Assembly: GCA_019636625.1 (NCBI GenBank)
Contig: JAHBXE010000003.1
Coordinates: forward strand, 1-64,000
Origin: Phycisphaeraceae bacterium
GTDB taxonomy: Bacteria; Planctomycetota; Phycisphaerae; Phycisphaerales; UBA1924
Direction of reading: 5' to 3'
DNA: 64,000 nt
The notes under the pieces are model-generated. The model did no database searches and was not told where the DNA came from. It saw only the letters and a program-made list of their open reading frames with translations. Numbering within the stretch: position 1 is the stretch's first letter; each line of letters begins with the position of its first letter. This document shows positions 9,140-17,261 of the stretch, piece by piece. The position numbers were made by a program, and so were the translations under genes.

Positions 9140-10246
9140 TCAGGCCAGGACCTCCCTCACCCCTTCCGCCACCCGCCCCGCCCCGTCCGCCGGCCCCAAC
9201 CCTTTCAACTTCTCCTTCATCTTCTCCCTTTTCTCCGAATCCCCCATCAGTCCCGCCAGCGCCTCCACCGCCTCGGTGTTCAACCCTGCCTCCACCCGAT
9301 CCTTCACCACCACCGCGCCGCCCGCCTCCACCAGCCGCATCGCGTTCAACCGCTGATGCTCATCTTTGTGGTACGGGTTGGGCAGGAACAACGTCGGCAC
9401 GGTGTACGCCCAGGCGTCCGCCACGCCGCCCGCCCCCGCCCGGCTCACCGCCAGGTCCGCCGCGCTCCAGCACTCGCCCATGCGCTCGAAAAAGGCCCGC
9501 ACGATGCACCTCACGCCCGCCTCGCGGTAGGCCGCCTCCACCGGTCCCTCTTCCCCCCGTCCGCACTGGTGAATCACCTGCCACCCCTCAAAGACCTCCC
9601 GCCGCTCCTTCAGGGCACGGATCACCACCCGGTTCACCGAAACCGCCCCCTGGCTGCCACCCGTCACCAGCAGCGTCCTCACGCCCGGGTCAAGCCCCAG
9701 TCGCGCCCGGCACTCCCCCGCCGGGATCGTTGTCATCGCGCTCCGCCGCACGATCGGCGGCACGATGCGCCACGGCAGACCGGCGCTCGGCCCCACCACG
9801 GGCGCGGCGGAAAACAGCGCATCCGCCCGCCGCGCGACCAGGCGATTGGCCTTCCCCGGCACCGCATCCAGGTTGACCAGCACCACCGGCACGCCTTCCA
9901 CCCGCGCCGCCCGCGCGATCGGCGCCGCCACGAACCCACCCGTCGCGACCACCACCACCCGTCCCGACTTCTTCCCCTCCCGGATCAGCGCCCGGCCCGC
10001 CCGCACCGACGGCCCCCACGATCGCAGGAACCTCCACAACCCGCGCGGCCGCAACGCCACCGGCTTGGCCGGGACCACGCGGAACTCCACCCCCTCCCGC
10101 GTCAGCAGTTCCGAGTCCAACTTCCGGTCCGAGCACACAAAAACGCGCTGGTCGCCGCCACCGCTCCCGCCCCGGCCCATCTCCTCCGCGATCGCCAGCG
10201 CCGGGATGATGTGCCCACCCGAGCCTCCACCCGCGAAGATGATCAT
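9140..10246 (-). CDS. murG: UDP-GlcNAc:lipid I N-acetylglucosaminyltransferase MurG
   Basis: Adds GlcNAc to lipid I to make lipid II on the inner face of the cytoplasmic membrane. The 368-residue length is normal. The diagnostic N-terminal glycine loop GGGSGGHIIPALAIAEE starts at residue 6; TGGSQGAVSVN opens the second GT-B domain, and SRAGAGGVADAWA ... PNPYHKDEHQ is the donor-binding region. The ATG overlaps the ftsW stop as ATGA, so the pair is translationally coupled, the ftsW-murG order of classic division and cell-wall clusters. The rest of such a cluster is not in this window. A canonical peptidoglycan pathway is implied for this organism. Confidence 0.95.
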   Translation of the reverse strand: MIIFAGGGSGGHIIPALAIAEEMGRGGSGGGDQRVFVCSDRKLDSELLTREGVEFRVVPAKPVALRPRGLWRFLRSWGPSVRAGRALIREGKKSGRVVVVATGGFVAAPIARAARVEGVPVVLVNLDAVPGKANRLVARRADALFSAAPVVGPSAGLPWRIVPPIVRRSAMTTIPAGECRARLGLDPGVRTLLVTGGSQGAVSVNRVVIRALKERREVFEGWQVIHQCGRGEEGPVEAAYREAGVRCIVRAFFERMGECWSAADLAVSRAGAGGVADAWAYTVPTLFLPNPYHKDEHQRLNAMRLVEAGGAVVVKDRVEAGLNTEAVEALAGLMGDSEKREKMKEKLKGLGPADGAGRVAEGVREVLA

Positions 10247-11541
10247 GTCCCCGCCAGCACCGGCGCGCCCGCCGGCGCCGCCTCGACTTCAACCAGCGGC
10301 CCCCCGCCGTGTTCTCCTGCTTCTTCCGCGGCCGCTTCCTCAACCTCCGGGTCCATCGCGATCAGCAACCCGATCGAGGCCGCCGTCAGGATCCACCCCG
10401 TCCCGCCCGAACTCACCAGCGGCAGCGCGATTCCCTTGGTGGGCCCAAGCCCTGTCACCACCGCCAGGTTGATCAGCGCCTGCAGCCCGATCGTCGTCAG
10501 CACGCCCAGGCCAAACAGCTTGAGCACCGGCGCCTGCTGCCGCCGCACGATCGTCAACCCCGACCACAGCAGCACGATGAACACCCCGATGACCCCCACC
10601 GCCCCGACGATCCCGAGTTCCTCGCAGATGATCGCGAACAGGAAGTCCGTCGTGTCCTCCGGCAGGTACCCGTACTTCTGCAGCCCGAACCCCAGCCCCC
10701 GGCCCGTTCCCTCGCCGCCGGACACCGCCACCATCGACTGGATCATGTGGTACCCCGCACCCCGCGGCTGCACGTACGGATCGAAGAACGTCTCGATCCG
10801 CGTCAGGCGGTACGGGTTCGCCACGATCAACGCCACCACCCCCGCCGCCATCGCCGGGATGAAGAGCGCAAACTGCCACCACCGCGCCCCCGCCGCGAGC
10901 AGCACCGCGCTCCCCGCGCACACCACCAGCACGCCCGTCCCCAGGTCCTGGTGCGCGATCACACCCCCCACCGCCGCCACCGCGAGCAGACCGGGCACCA
11001 ACCCCTTCCAGAACTTCCTCATCGCCACGGCACGCCACGCCCCGTAGACCGCCAGCACCACGATCAACCCCCACTTGGCAAACTCGCTGGGCTGGATCGT
11101 CAACCCCGAGAGGCCCGGCACCGCGATCCATCGGCGCGAGTTGTTCACCGTATGGCTCAACCCCGGCACATACGCCGTCGCCACGATCCCCACCAGTACC
11201 AACGTCCCCACCCCCAACGCCGCCAGCCCGATTCCCCCCCGACCCGACCTTGCTCCGCCCACCCCCACCGCCCTCATACCGGCGAACCACCGATCCAGCG
11301 GCAACATCGCCATCGAGCACATCGCCAGCACCGCCAGCGCCATGTACAACCCCGGCTTCGACAGCACCACCTGCGCCACCGCCTCCCCCACCGACCCCGG
11401 CCCCGCCACGCGAGCCCCGCTCGCCGCGCCCGCGGCGGGCGAAACCGGCTTCACCTCCATGCCCGCCGACCCCACCATCACCACGCCCAGAGTCAAAAGC
11501 CCCAGCGCGCAGAGAAACACCACATGTCCCGTCCGGATCAT
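10243..11541 (-). CDS. ftsW: Lipid II polymerase FtsW (SEDS family)
   Basis: A 432-residue polytopic membrane protein that polymerises peptidoglycan at the septum with a class B PBP. SEDS landmarks are present: NNSRRWI, QPSEFAKWG, the DLGTG loop, the long motif containing QKYGYLPEDTTDF and EELG, and GPTKGIALPLVSSGG near the C terminus. The start at 11541 is preferred because it opens directly into the first membrane segment and has a GAGGGA site upstream; an in-frame start at 11646 would add a charged tail. Between the first two membrane segments there is an unusually long Ala/Pro/Gly-rich loop. It is followed by murG with a 4-nt overlap. Confidence 0.92.
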   Translation of the reverse strand: MIRTGHVVFLCALGLLTLGVVMVGSAGMEVKPVSPAAGAASGARVAGPGSVGEAVAQVVLSKPGLYMALAVLAMCSMAMLPLDRWFAGMRAVGVGGARSGRGGIGLAALGVGTLVLVGIVATAYVPGLSHTVNNSRRWIAVPGLSGLTIQPSEFAKWGLIVVLAVYGAWRAVAMRKFWKGLVPGLLAVAAVGGVIAHQDLGTGVLVVCAGSAVLLAAGARWWQFALFIPAMAAGVVALIVANPYRLTRIETFFDPYVQPRGAGYHMIQSMVAVSGGEGTGRGLGFGLQKYGYLPEDTTDFLFAIICEELGIVGAVGVIGVFIVLLWSGLTIVRRQQAPVLKLFGLGVLTTIGLQALINLAVVTGLGPTKGIALPLVSSGGTGWILTAASIGLLIAMDPEVEEAAAEEAGEHGGGPLVEVEAAPAGAPVLAGT

Positions 11542-11699
11542 CTTCCCTCTATCGGGAAGTCCGCTCCCAAAGCTCGAATCCCTCCCCCCCGACGCCCGTG
11601 CCTTGGAAGTGCCGGCGGCTCGGTGGCGGTACTTCGATGCACCCACCCCGCCACCAGAAGGCCAACCGCGTTCTACGCGATCCAGGGTGCTCCCCAGCC

Positions 11700-12767
11700 C
11701 TATTCACACCCTTCTGCGAACCGGTTCAAGAAACACTGGAAGTCGTTGGCCGTCAGGCTCGGCGTGCCCGTGGAGCCGTCACAGTTCGCGTAGCTCTCGC
11801 CGGCGGCGAACTTGTTGAGGAAACACTGGAAGTCGTTGGCGGTCAGAAGGGAGCCGGTGGTGCTGTTGTCGCAGTTGGCGTAGCAGGGTTGGATGGCGTA
11901 GCCAAACTCCGGTCCCATTGAAACATACGAGAACCGACCGCTCGGAACGTTGAACACGCTCGGGTGATGCGGCCCCCATACCACGATAGCACCGTCGTCC
12001 CGGATCGCTCCAAAGTAACCGCTTGAACTTTGACTGAGTTGAGTGAATCTCCCCGGGGGCGCAGGATAGTTCTGTGCGTTGCATCCGCCAAACGTGACGG
12101 CTGTACCATCCATTCTGAGGGCCGCGGATGGACAGATGAAGTGAACCGTCATGAACTCGCCCGGGATCACCGGAAGCGGTGGCCCCCATGTGACCAGAGT
12201 TCCATCCGACCGGATGGCACCAATGGCACCACCGCCACCGACGTGGACTGAGCGATACGACCCAGCAGGAGCGGGGTTCTGAGTTCCCCAGACATGCACT
12301 GTTCCATCAGCACGCACTCCGGCGCTGAGCCGGTACCCCGCGGAGATCTGAACGAACGTTCCGGGAGGCGTGGTCCCTTCTCCGAAGAGGCTGAGTCCCC
12401 ATGAGACTGCCACACCGTCCGACCGGAGCGCCACACTGTGGTCCAGGCCGCAGGCGATCTGAGTAAATGTGCCGGGTTGCGGCGTTGACTGGCCCGAGAA
12501 GTTCGCACCCCAGCCCGCCATCGTGCCGTCTGCACGGAGGGCAAGTCCGTGGGCACTTCCTGTTGCGATCTTTGAGTACACGCCGGGCGGCGGCGCCATG
12601 TTGGCAGGGGCCGCCTGCGTGTTGCCCCACCAAATGATGCGGCCGGGCGCACCAACTTCCTGAGCGTTCGCAACGGCTGACACGACGAACAAAGCCGCCG
12701 GTCCTGCGTGGAAACAGGACCGGCGGAACAGAACGTTAGTCCATGATGATGATGACATTGTGAGCAT
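11700..12767 (-). CDS. Secreted RCC1-like beta-propeller protein with GC-type dockerin
   Basis: A 355-residue exported protein. The signal peptide carries an Arg pair, the hydrophobic stretch AALFVVSAVA and an ANAQ cleavage site. The body has RCC1-type repeats (ALRADGTMAGWG, ALRSDGVAVSWG, VRADGTVHVWG, IRSDGTLVTWG), which fold as a beta-propeller. The last 65 residues are two dockerin units (NCDNSTTGSLLTANDFQCF, NCDGSTGTPSLTANDFQCF). The ATG at 12767 overlaps the 3' end of the upstream propeller gene by 32 bp; an ATG at 12758 is also possible, and neither has a strong ribosome binding site. A 12-bp hairpin lies inside the signal-peptide codons. Ligand unknown. Confidence 0.8.
   Translation of the reverse strand: MLTMSSSSWTNVLFRRSCFHAGPAALFVVSAVANAQEVGAPGRIIWWGNTQAAPANMAPPPGVYSKIATGSAHGLALRADGTMAGWGANFSGQSTPQPGTFTQIACGLDHSVALRSDGVAVSWGLSLFGEGTTPPGTFVQISAGYRLSAGVRADGTVHVWGTQNPAPAGSYRSVHVGGGGAIGAIRSDGTLVTWGPPLPVIPGEFMTVHFICPSAALRMDGTAVTFGGCNAQNYPAPPGRFTQLSQSSSGYFGAIRDDGAIVVWGPHHPSVFNVPSGRFSYVSMGPEFGYAIQPCYANCDNSTTGSLLTANDFQCFLNKFAAGESYANCDGSTGTPSLTANDFQCFLNRFAEGCE
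12695..12726 (-). terminator. Terminator-like hairpin overlapping the start of the downstream gene
   Basis: The arms 12695-12706 and 12715-12726 pair perfectly over 12 bp around an 8-nt loop. On the minus strand it begins 10 nt after the stop of the dockerin-less propeller gene and is followed by CTTTGTT, like the terminators of the other dockerin genes. It also lies within the first codons of the next gene, so it could act as an attenuator between the two. Confidence 0.6.
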
Positions 12768-13772
12768 TGCTGTGACCCGTTCCGATGGAAAGGACTGTTG
12801 CCTCACTTAGAAAACTCGGGACTGTATTTGGATAGTCGAACACTACGGTTCCACCTCCAAGAGCGCACGGCCCACCCCATGCCACAACTCGCCCTTGTGT
12901 TGTTCGACCAAGCGCATGGTGGTATCCGGCGTCGACCGATGCCGGGGACGTCTCATCGTCGGGCTGGAAAGTGCTGGGCGGAGCCATCGTGTTCTGCTGC
13001 GCTGGATTGCAGCCGGTACACCCCCACCACTCAACCGATCGATCCGAGCGAATGGCGTAGCTTGTGTAGTGCCCCGCGCCGATTGCAATGAAGTGTGTTT
13101 CTCCTGGGAACGACGGAAGTACCCCCTGGGTCGTGCAAGACTGGTAGTTCACCGCACCCCAAACGCGTACGGAGCCGTTCGCCTTGAGGCCGATCCCGTG
13201 ATGTCCACCCGCGTCGATTGCCACGTAGGGACTGAACCCTGGCGCGTTGGCATCGTTGTCCGGAATCAGGTGTTGCTGCTCCCAGTTGCGCCCCCAATGC
13301 GCGATCGTCCCGTTTGATCGGAGTGCAAGGCTGAACGCTTCACCCGCAGCGATTGCGGTGTAGGTATGCTCGCCGGTGTCGCCCTGAGTTCCTTGCCCTA
13401 AGTCCCCGCCGGCGTCGGGATCTCCGCCTCCCCACGCATAGACGTTACCAACCGCATCGAGAGCGAGACCGTGGTCATACCCCGCGGATACGTCCACAAA
13501 TATGTTGCCGGACGGAACGTCACCGCGCCCGTGGTACGTTGAACCCCAGTGAATGATCTGTCCTTGAGCGTTGATCCCCAAAGTGAATCTATGTCCCGCC
13601 GAAACTTTGACAAACTTATGGCCCGCCGGTGGCGTGCATTCACCTGCAAAATCCCAACCCCAACAGATCGCGGTCCCGGCGGGTCGTGCCGCACTACTCG
13701 AAGCGCACATCAGCACCGCGCCAACCAACGCCCCCCCCCCCCAAACAATCTGCGAGCAAAGGACTTGAACAT
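12736..13772 (-). CDS. Secreted RCC1-like propeller protein, signal peptide out of frame at a poly-G run
   Basis: The mature part, about 320 residues, is made of RCC1-type repeats (GTAICWGWDFAGEC, INAQGQIIHWG, LDAVGNVYAWGGG, LRSNGTIAHWG, IRSDRSVEWWG) and ends in IIIMD without a dockerin. As assembled the frame is open only from a TTG at 13728. An ATG at 13772, with a GGAGA site upstream, encodes MFKSFARRLFGGGG and then runs out of frame at 12 consecutive G (13731-13742). With 13 G it would continue into ALVGAVLMCASSSAARPAG, giving a complete signal peptide. So the gene is either phase-variable, wrongly assembled by one base, or degraded. The overlapping next gene encodes a dockerin-bearing relative. 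Confidence 0.75.
13731..13742 (-). repeat. Poly-G run of 12 inside a signal-peptide coding region
   Basis: Twelve C on the plus strand read as twelve G in the gene. The run encodes the glycines after RRLF and is one G short of keeping the signal peptide in frame with the mature protein. Such runs are hotspots for slipped-strand change in cells and for length errors in sequencing. Confidence 0.8.
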
Positions 13773-14052
13773 ATCAGTTCTCCATCGTGTCTCAACACCT
13801 TCCCGAAGGACCCGCACGGGTCCGAGAATCGGGAAGTCGAACGATGGCATACCACAGGGCACACCCTGAGTCTACTGCAAATCCGAAAGAATGCAAGAAA
13901 AACCGACCTTCCGCGCCGATCTGTGGCTCCCTCCGTCGCGACATCCACGGATTCGCGCGGGCCGATGACCACCGTACCACTCTGCTGCCCTGCTCCCGGT
14001 CGGCCCTTCGCCCCGTACCTCCCCCGCGTTCCCATCCGCCTCTTCCCCCCCC

Positions 14053-15795
14053 CTACCTCACCACCTTCAATCTCACCCGCCCGTCCTCCTCCACCGGCCT
14101 GGCCACCAGGTCGTACCCATCCGCCCCCACCACCTCGCACTTCACCAGTTCCCCCGGCGCCAGCGCCTCCCGCGACTGCACGAACGTCACCGAGTCGATC
14201 ATCGGCGCCTGCGCCCTGGTCCGCCCGCGGTACAACTTCCCGCCCCTGCCCACCCCCGCCGTCGCCCGACCCGCCGATCGCGTCGTCTCATCGATCAGCA
14301 CATCCACCTTCTTCCCCACCATCCCCTCGTTCCGCGCGAACACGATCTTCTGCTGCAGGGCCATGATTTCGCCGCGCCGGCGCGCCTTGACCTCCGGCGG
14401 CACGGCCAGTTTCGCATCGCCCTCCATCGTCCCCGCCGGCGTTCCCTCCTCCTTCGAGTACTCGAACACCCCCAGCGCCTCGAAGTTCATCTCCTCCACG
14501 AATGCGAGCAGCCGCTTGTGGTCGTCCTCGGTCTCCCCCGGGAACCCGGAGATGAACGTGGTCCGCACCGCCATCCCCGGCACCCGCTCCCGCAAACGCC
14601 GGATCACCCGCCCCTGCTGCGCGCTGGTCACGTTCCGCCGCATCGCCTCCAGCACACGGTCCGAGGCGTGCTGCAGCGGCATGTCGATGTACGGCACCAC
14701 GAATCCCTCGGCGCACAGTTCGGCGAACGCATCGATCATCGCATCCGAGAAGTTCGACGGGTACGCGTACATCAGCCGCACCCACCCGCCGCCCCCCTCG
14801 CTCCTGACCGCCTCCGAAACCGCCCTCAACATCCCCGGCATGTCCTGGGTGGCACGCCGCTCCTTGGTGGCTTGCTGCTTCTTGGTGGCACGCCTCTCCG
14901 AGGCGTGCGCCAAGTCCTGCCCGCCTCGGACAGACACAGCGCCAAGATCATCCCCGTAACTCGTCGTATCCTGCCCGATCAGGTTCAGTTCAAACGCCCC
15001 ATCCCGCACCAGTTCCCGCGCCTCGCCCACGATCCGGTCCAGCGGCTTCGACCTCATCTTCCCCCGGATCGACGGGATCGTGCAGAACGCACAGTTCTGG
15101 TTGCACCCCTCCGAAACCCTCAGGTACGCATAGTGCCGCGGCGTCAACCGCAGCCTCGCCCCATCATCCTCGAAGTACCCGATCCCCCGCCCATCCTTCC
15201 CATTGACCGTCAGCCCCACCGTGTCCCGCCCGCGCGCCTTGGCCGCTTGGAGCGCATTGCCCGCAATCCAGTACTTCGGCACCTCCTGGTGGTCCGCCTC
15301 TCCGAGGCGGGATTCTCTCTCCTTGCCACCCACCCCCCGCGCCGGCCCCCGCACCGCCTCCACAATCCGGTCCCGGTCGAACACGCCGATCATCGCATCA
15401 ATCCCGGGCGCCCACTCCAGCATCTTCGCCCGGTGCCGCTGCACCAAACACCCCGCCACGATCACCCGCTTGACGCTCCCGGATTCCTTCGCCGCGATCG
15501 CTTCCTTGATCACCCCCAGCGATTCATCCTTCGACGCCTCCAGGAACCCGCACGTGTTCACCACCACCGCATCCGCCCCATCGAACGACCCATCCCCCGA
15601 ATACGACAACGGCTGGATCCCACCCTCCGCCAGCAGGCCCAGCATCTTCTCCGAATCCACCAGGTTCTTGGGGCAGCCCAGACTGACAAACGAGACCGTC
15701 TGAATCGCAGACGACCCGTCCGATGCCCCTTCAGGCGCCGACTTTTTCCGGTTCTTCGCCAAGCGGACGATCGTAGGAGTCGCCCCGACCCCCAC
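14053..15795 (-). CDS. rimO: Ribosomal protein S12 methylthiotransferase RimO, with two insertions
   Basis: A radical-SAM enzyme that adds a methylthio group to an aspartate of ribosomal protein S12. The N-terminal cluster cysteines are at about residues 41 (SLGCPKN), 82 (NTCGF) and 116 (AGCL). The radical-SAM motif is CNQNCAFC at 231-238, followed by IPSIRGKMRSKP, which favours RimO over MiaB. A TRAM-like region ends the protein. At 580 residues it is about 130 longer than usual. The extra length is an N-terminal extension from a GTG start with no clear binding site, a segment near 150-205, and a low-complexity stretch near 285-325 (SERRATKKQQATKERRATQ). Both internal insertions contain a TCC-loop hairpin repeat at the DNA level. 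Confidence 0.88.
   Translation of the reverse strand: MGVGATPTIVRLAKNRKKSAPEGASDGSSAIQTVSFVSLGCPKNLVDSEKMLGLLAEGGIQPLSYSGDGSFDGADAVVVNTCGFLEASKDESLGVIKEAIAAKESGSVKRVIVAGCLVQRHRAKMLEWAPGIDAMIGVFDRDRIVEAVRGPARGVGGKERESRLGEADHQEVPKYWIAGNALQAAKARGRDTVGLTVNGKDGRGIGYFEDDGARLRLTPRHYAYLRVSEGCNQNCAFCTIPSIRGKMRSKPLDRIVGEARELVRDGAFELNLIGQDTTSYGDDLGAVSVRGGQDLAHASERRATKKQQATKERRATQDMPGMLRAVSEAVRSEGGGGWVRLMYAYPSNFSDAMIDAFAELCAEGFVVPYIDMPLQHASDRVLEAMRRNVTSAQQGRVIRRLRERVPGMAVRTTFISGFPGETEDDHKRLLAFVEEMNFEALGVFEYSKEEGTPAGTMEGDAKLAVPPEVKARRRGEIMALQQKIVFARNEGMVGKKVDVLIDETTRSAGRATAGVGRGGKLYRGRTRAQAPMIDSVTFVQSREALAPGELVKCEVVGADGYDLVARPVEEDGRVRLKVVR
14842..14914. repeat. Tandem micro-repeat with TCC-loop hairpin inside rimO
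   Basis: Three roughly 18-bp units of the form TKGGTGGCACGCCNCTCC run from about 14845, the last opening a perfect 9-bp hairpin (stem 14888-14896 with 14900-14908, loop TCC at 14897-14899) that extends outward through CTTGG/CCAAG. It is read through in frame and encodes the ATK-rich insertion of RimO. Confidence 0.75.
15294..15310. repeat. TCC-loop hairpin inside rimO
   Basis: A perfect 7-bp stem (15294-15300 with 15304-15310) around the loop TCC, encoding part of the second RimO insertion. It has the same design as the repeats at 14888-14908, 36741-36757, 44979-44999 and 47262-47280. Confidence 0.65.
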
Positions 15796-16026
15796 GCCCG
15801 CCCGTCAAGACGCCGGTGCGTCAGAGCCCCGGGCCTCTCCGCCCCCGTTGCGGGCTGGTCACGGCTCCCAGGCATGGATCTGCACGCCGGTGTCCATCCT
15901 CCCCCAACGTCCGGCACCCGCGAAACGGGTGCACGAAAGCAATCGACCATCAGTCGGCCATCAAAGGTGGCATTCCTCGGCTCAAGATGCGCCAACCCAT
16001 CTCCCCCTCGCCTTGCGCACCTTGAC

Positions 16027-16503
16027 TCACCCCGCCGCGCCCTTCCCCGCCACCATGTCCGGGCTCATCCCCGCCATCGGGTAGTACCGCGTCAACGCCT
16101 CCCCCAGCGCCCGCGGCTCGGCCATCACAAAGTAGCACTGCGCCCGGATCTTCCACCCCGCAAACCGCAGGGCCCGCACCAGGTAGTGCTCCGTCGTGCA
16201 CACCATCAACTCCGATCCGTCGAACCGGATCGGCAGCATCCGGAACTGCCATGCCTGCCGCCGGTCGATCAGCGCCAGCACCTCCGGGTCCACATCCTCC
16301 GCCCGCGGGTCCACCTGCCTGGCCATCCCCGCGTACTGCTCCGCCCACGCCGACTCGATCACGGCCTCGCGAACACGGAACAGTTTCTCCGCCAGCTCAC
16401 CGAACGGCCGGCCCGTCAGCCGCTGGTAATCCAAGATCGAATCCCGCTGCGCCGGCGTGATCACGCCCCGCTTCACCAGCACATCACCAAGTCGAATCGT
16501 CAT
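16027..16503 (-). CDS. Stand-alone MshEN (type II secretion ATPase N-terminal) domain protein
   Basis: A 158-residue cytoplasmic protein. The ATG at 16503 is taken because RLGDVLVKRGVITPAQ follows at once, the opening of the MshEN/GspE N-terminal domain; an in-frame start at 16530 adds only a glycine-rich tail. The pattern RLG-x5-G-x2-TxxQ...Q is close to the cyclic-di-GMP-binding consensus described for MshEN domains. There is no ATPase domain, so this is not a secretion motor. A c-di-GMP sensor or an adaptor is possible, by inference only. It lies between rimO and clpS on the same strand. Confidence 0.65.
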   Translation of the reverse strand: MTIRLGDVLVKRGVITPAQRDSILDYQRLTGRPFGELAEKLFRVREAVIESAWAEQYAGMARQVDPRAEDVDPEVLALIDRRQAWQFRMLPIRFDGSELMVCTTEHYLVRALRFAGWKIRAQCYFVMAEPRALGEALTRYYPMAGMSPDMVAGKGAAG

Positions 16504-16639
16504 TCCTGCCCCCTCTCGTCCGCCCTCCATCGGCCCATCCCCCGCCCGCCCTCCACCGGCCGACCCCGCGCGCGGTCAAGCCGCGCGGCCTGCACAGGTC
16601 GCGTCGGCTATCGGCGGTCGTCCGCGCTCGTTATGGGCC

Positions 16640-16948
16640 TTATTCCGCCGGCTCGATCGACACGTTGAGCCGCTTGGTCCGGAACTGCTCGACGTACAGC
16701 TCCGCCCGCTCCCGGTGCGTCGTCAGCAGCAACGCCGCCCCCGTCTTGTGCGCCTCGAGCATCGCGTGCGTCGCAACGTGCGGGTTGAGCGGCGTCAGGT
16801 CGCAGATCGTCTCCACGACATACAGCATGTCGTTGACGTCATCGTTGTGCAGGATCACCTTGAACGGCGGAAGCCGGTCCATCGCCGGTTCGGCCTGCCG
16901 TGACTCGGTCCCTTGAGCAACAGACAGCGGGTCCTTGATGTCACTCAT
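16640..16948 (-). CDS. clpS: ATP-dependent Clp protease adaptor ClpS
   Basis: A 102-residue adaptor that delivers N-degron substrates to ClpAP in the cytoplasm. The core is recognisable from PPFKVILHNDDVNDMLYVV and the ALLLTTHRERAELYVEQF helix, ending in a beta-strand typical of the family. The ATG at 16948 (MSDIKDP) is preferred to one at 16978, which adds a basic tail absent from the family. The flexible N terminus is acidic and polar as usual. clpA is not in the window. Confidence 0.92.
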   Translation of the reverse strand: MSDIKDPLSVAQGTESRQAEPAMDRLPPFKVILHNDDVNDMLYVVETICDLTPLNPHVATHAMLEAHKTGAALLLTTHRERAELYVEQFRTKRLNVSIEPAE

Positions 16949-17261
16949 CTCTGCGAGCCTCCACGGGCGGCCCCGCACAGGGCCGCCCTCACCGCCTCAA
17001 TAGTTCCCCCCTCCCCGCCCGGAATCGACCCCCACCCCCCTTTCTCCCGCTCTCTTTCCCCTCTTTCCCGGCTTCTCATGCGTTCTGAATGAAATTCCCT
17101 AAGAATCTGAAACCGTCGCCCGCCGCGCGGGTATAACTCCTGTAGACCATCCGGCGCGAGTTCTCCGCATCGGTTTCCCCCACGGCATCTCTCTCCTCCA
17201 GCGACCCGCCGAGCCACACAGCCCGCGGGTCGCCCTTTGGCCGCGCCGGTATGCTCCACCC
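16949..17261. other. Divergent intergenic region, 313 bp
   Basis: Lies between the divergently read clpS and the gene at 17262. It holds a long pyrimidine-rich stretch (about 17035-17080, mostly C and T) and then mixed sequence. No convincing promoter, RNA gene or ORF was seen. Confidence 0.5.

Noticed and set aside
7943-11047. A 1034-residue plus-strand open frame across the TIGR03790 gene, murG and ftsW
   Set aside because: It is His/Arg/Pro-rich and antisense to two conserved genes; such frames stay open because of high GC content.
14045-14053. A run of 9 C next to the rimO stop codon as a further phase-variable site
   Set aside because: It ends at the rimO stop codon and does not affect any reading frame or start.
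14518-16668. A 716-residue plus-strand frame across rimO and the MshEN gene
   Set aside because: Antisense to rimO; composition is Arg/His/Pro-rich with no domain.
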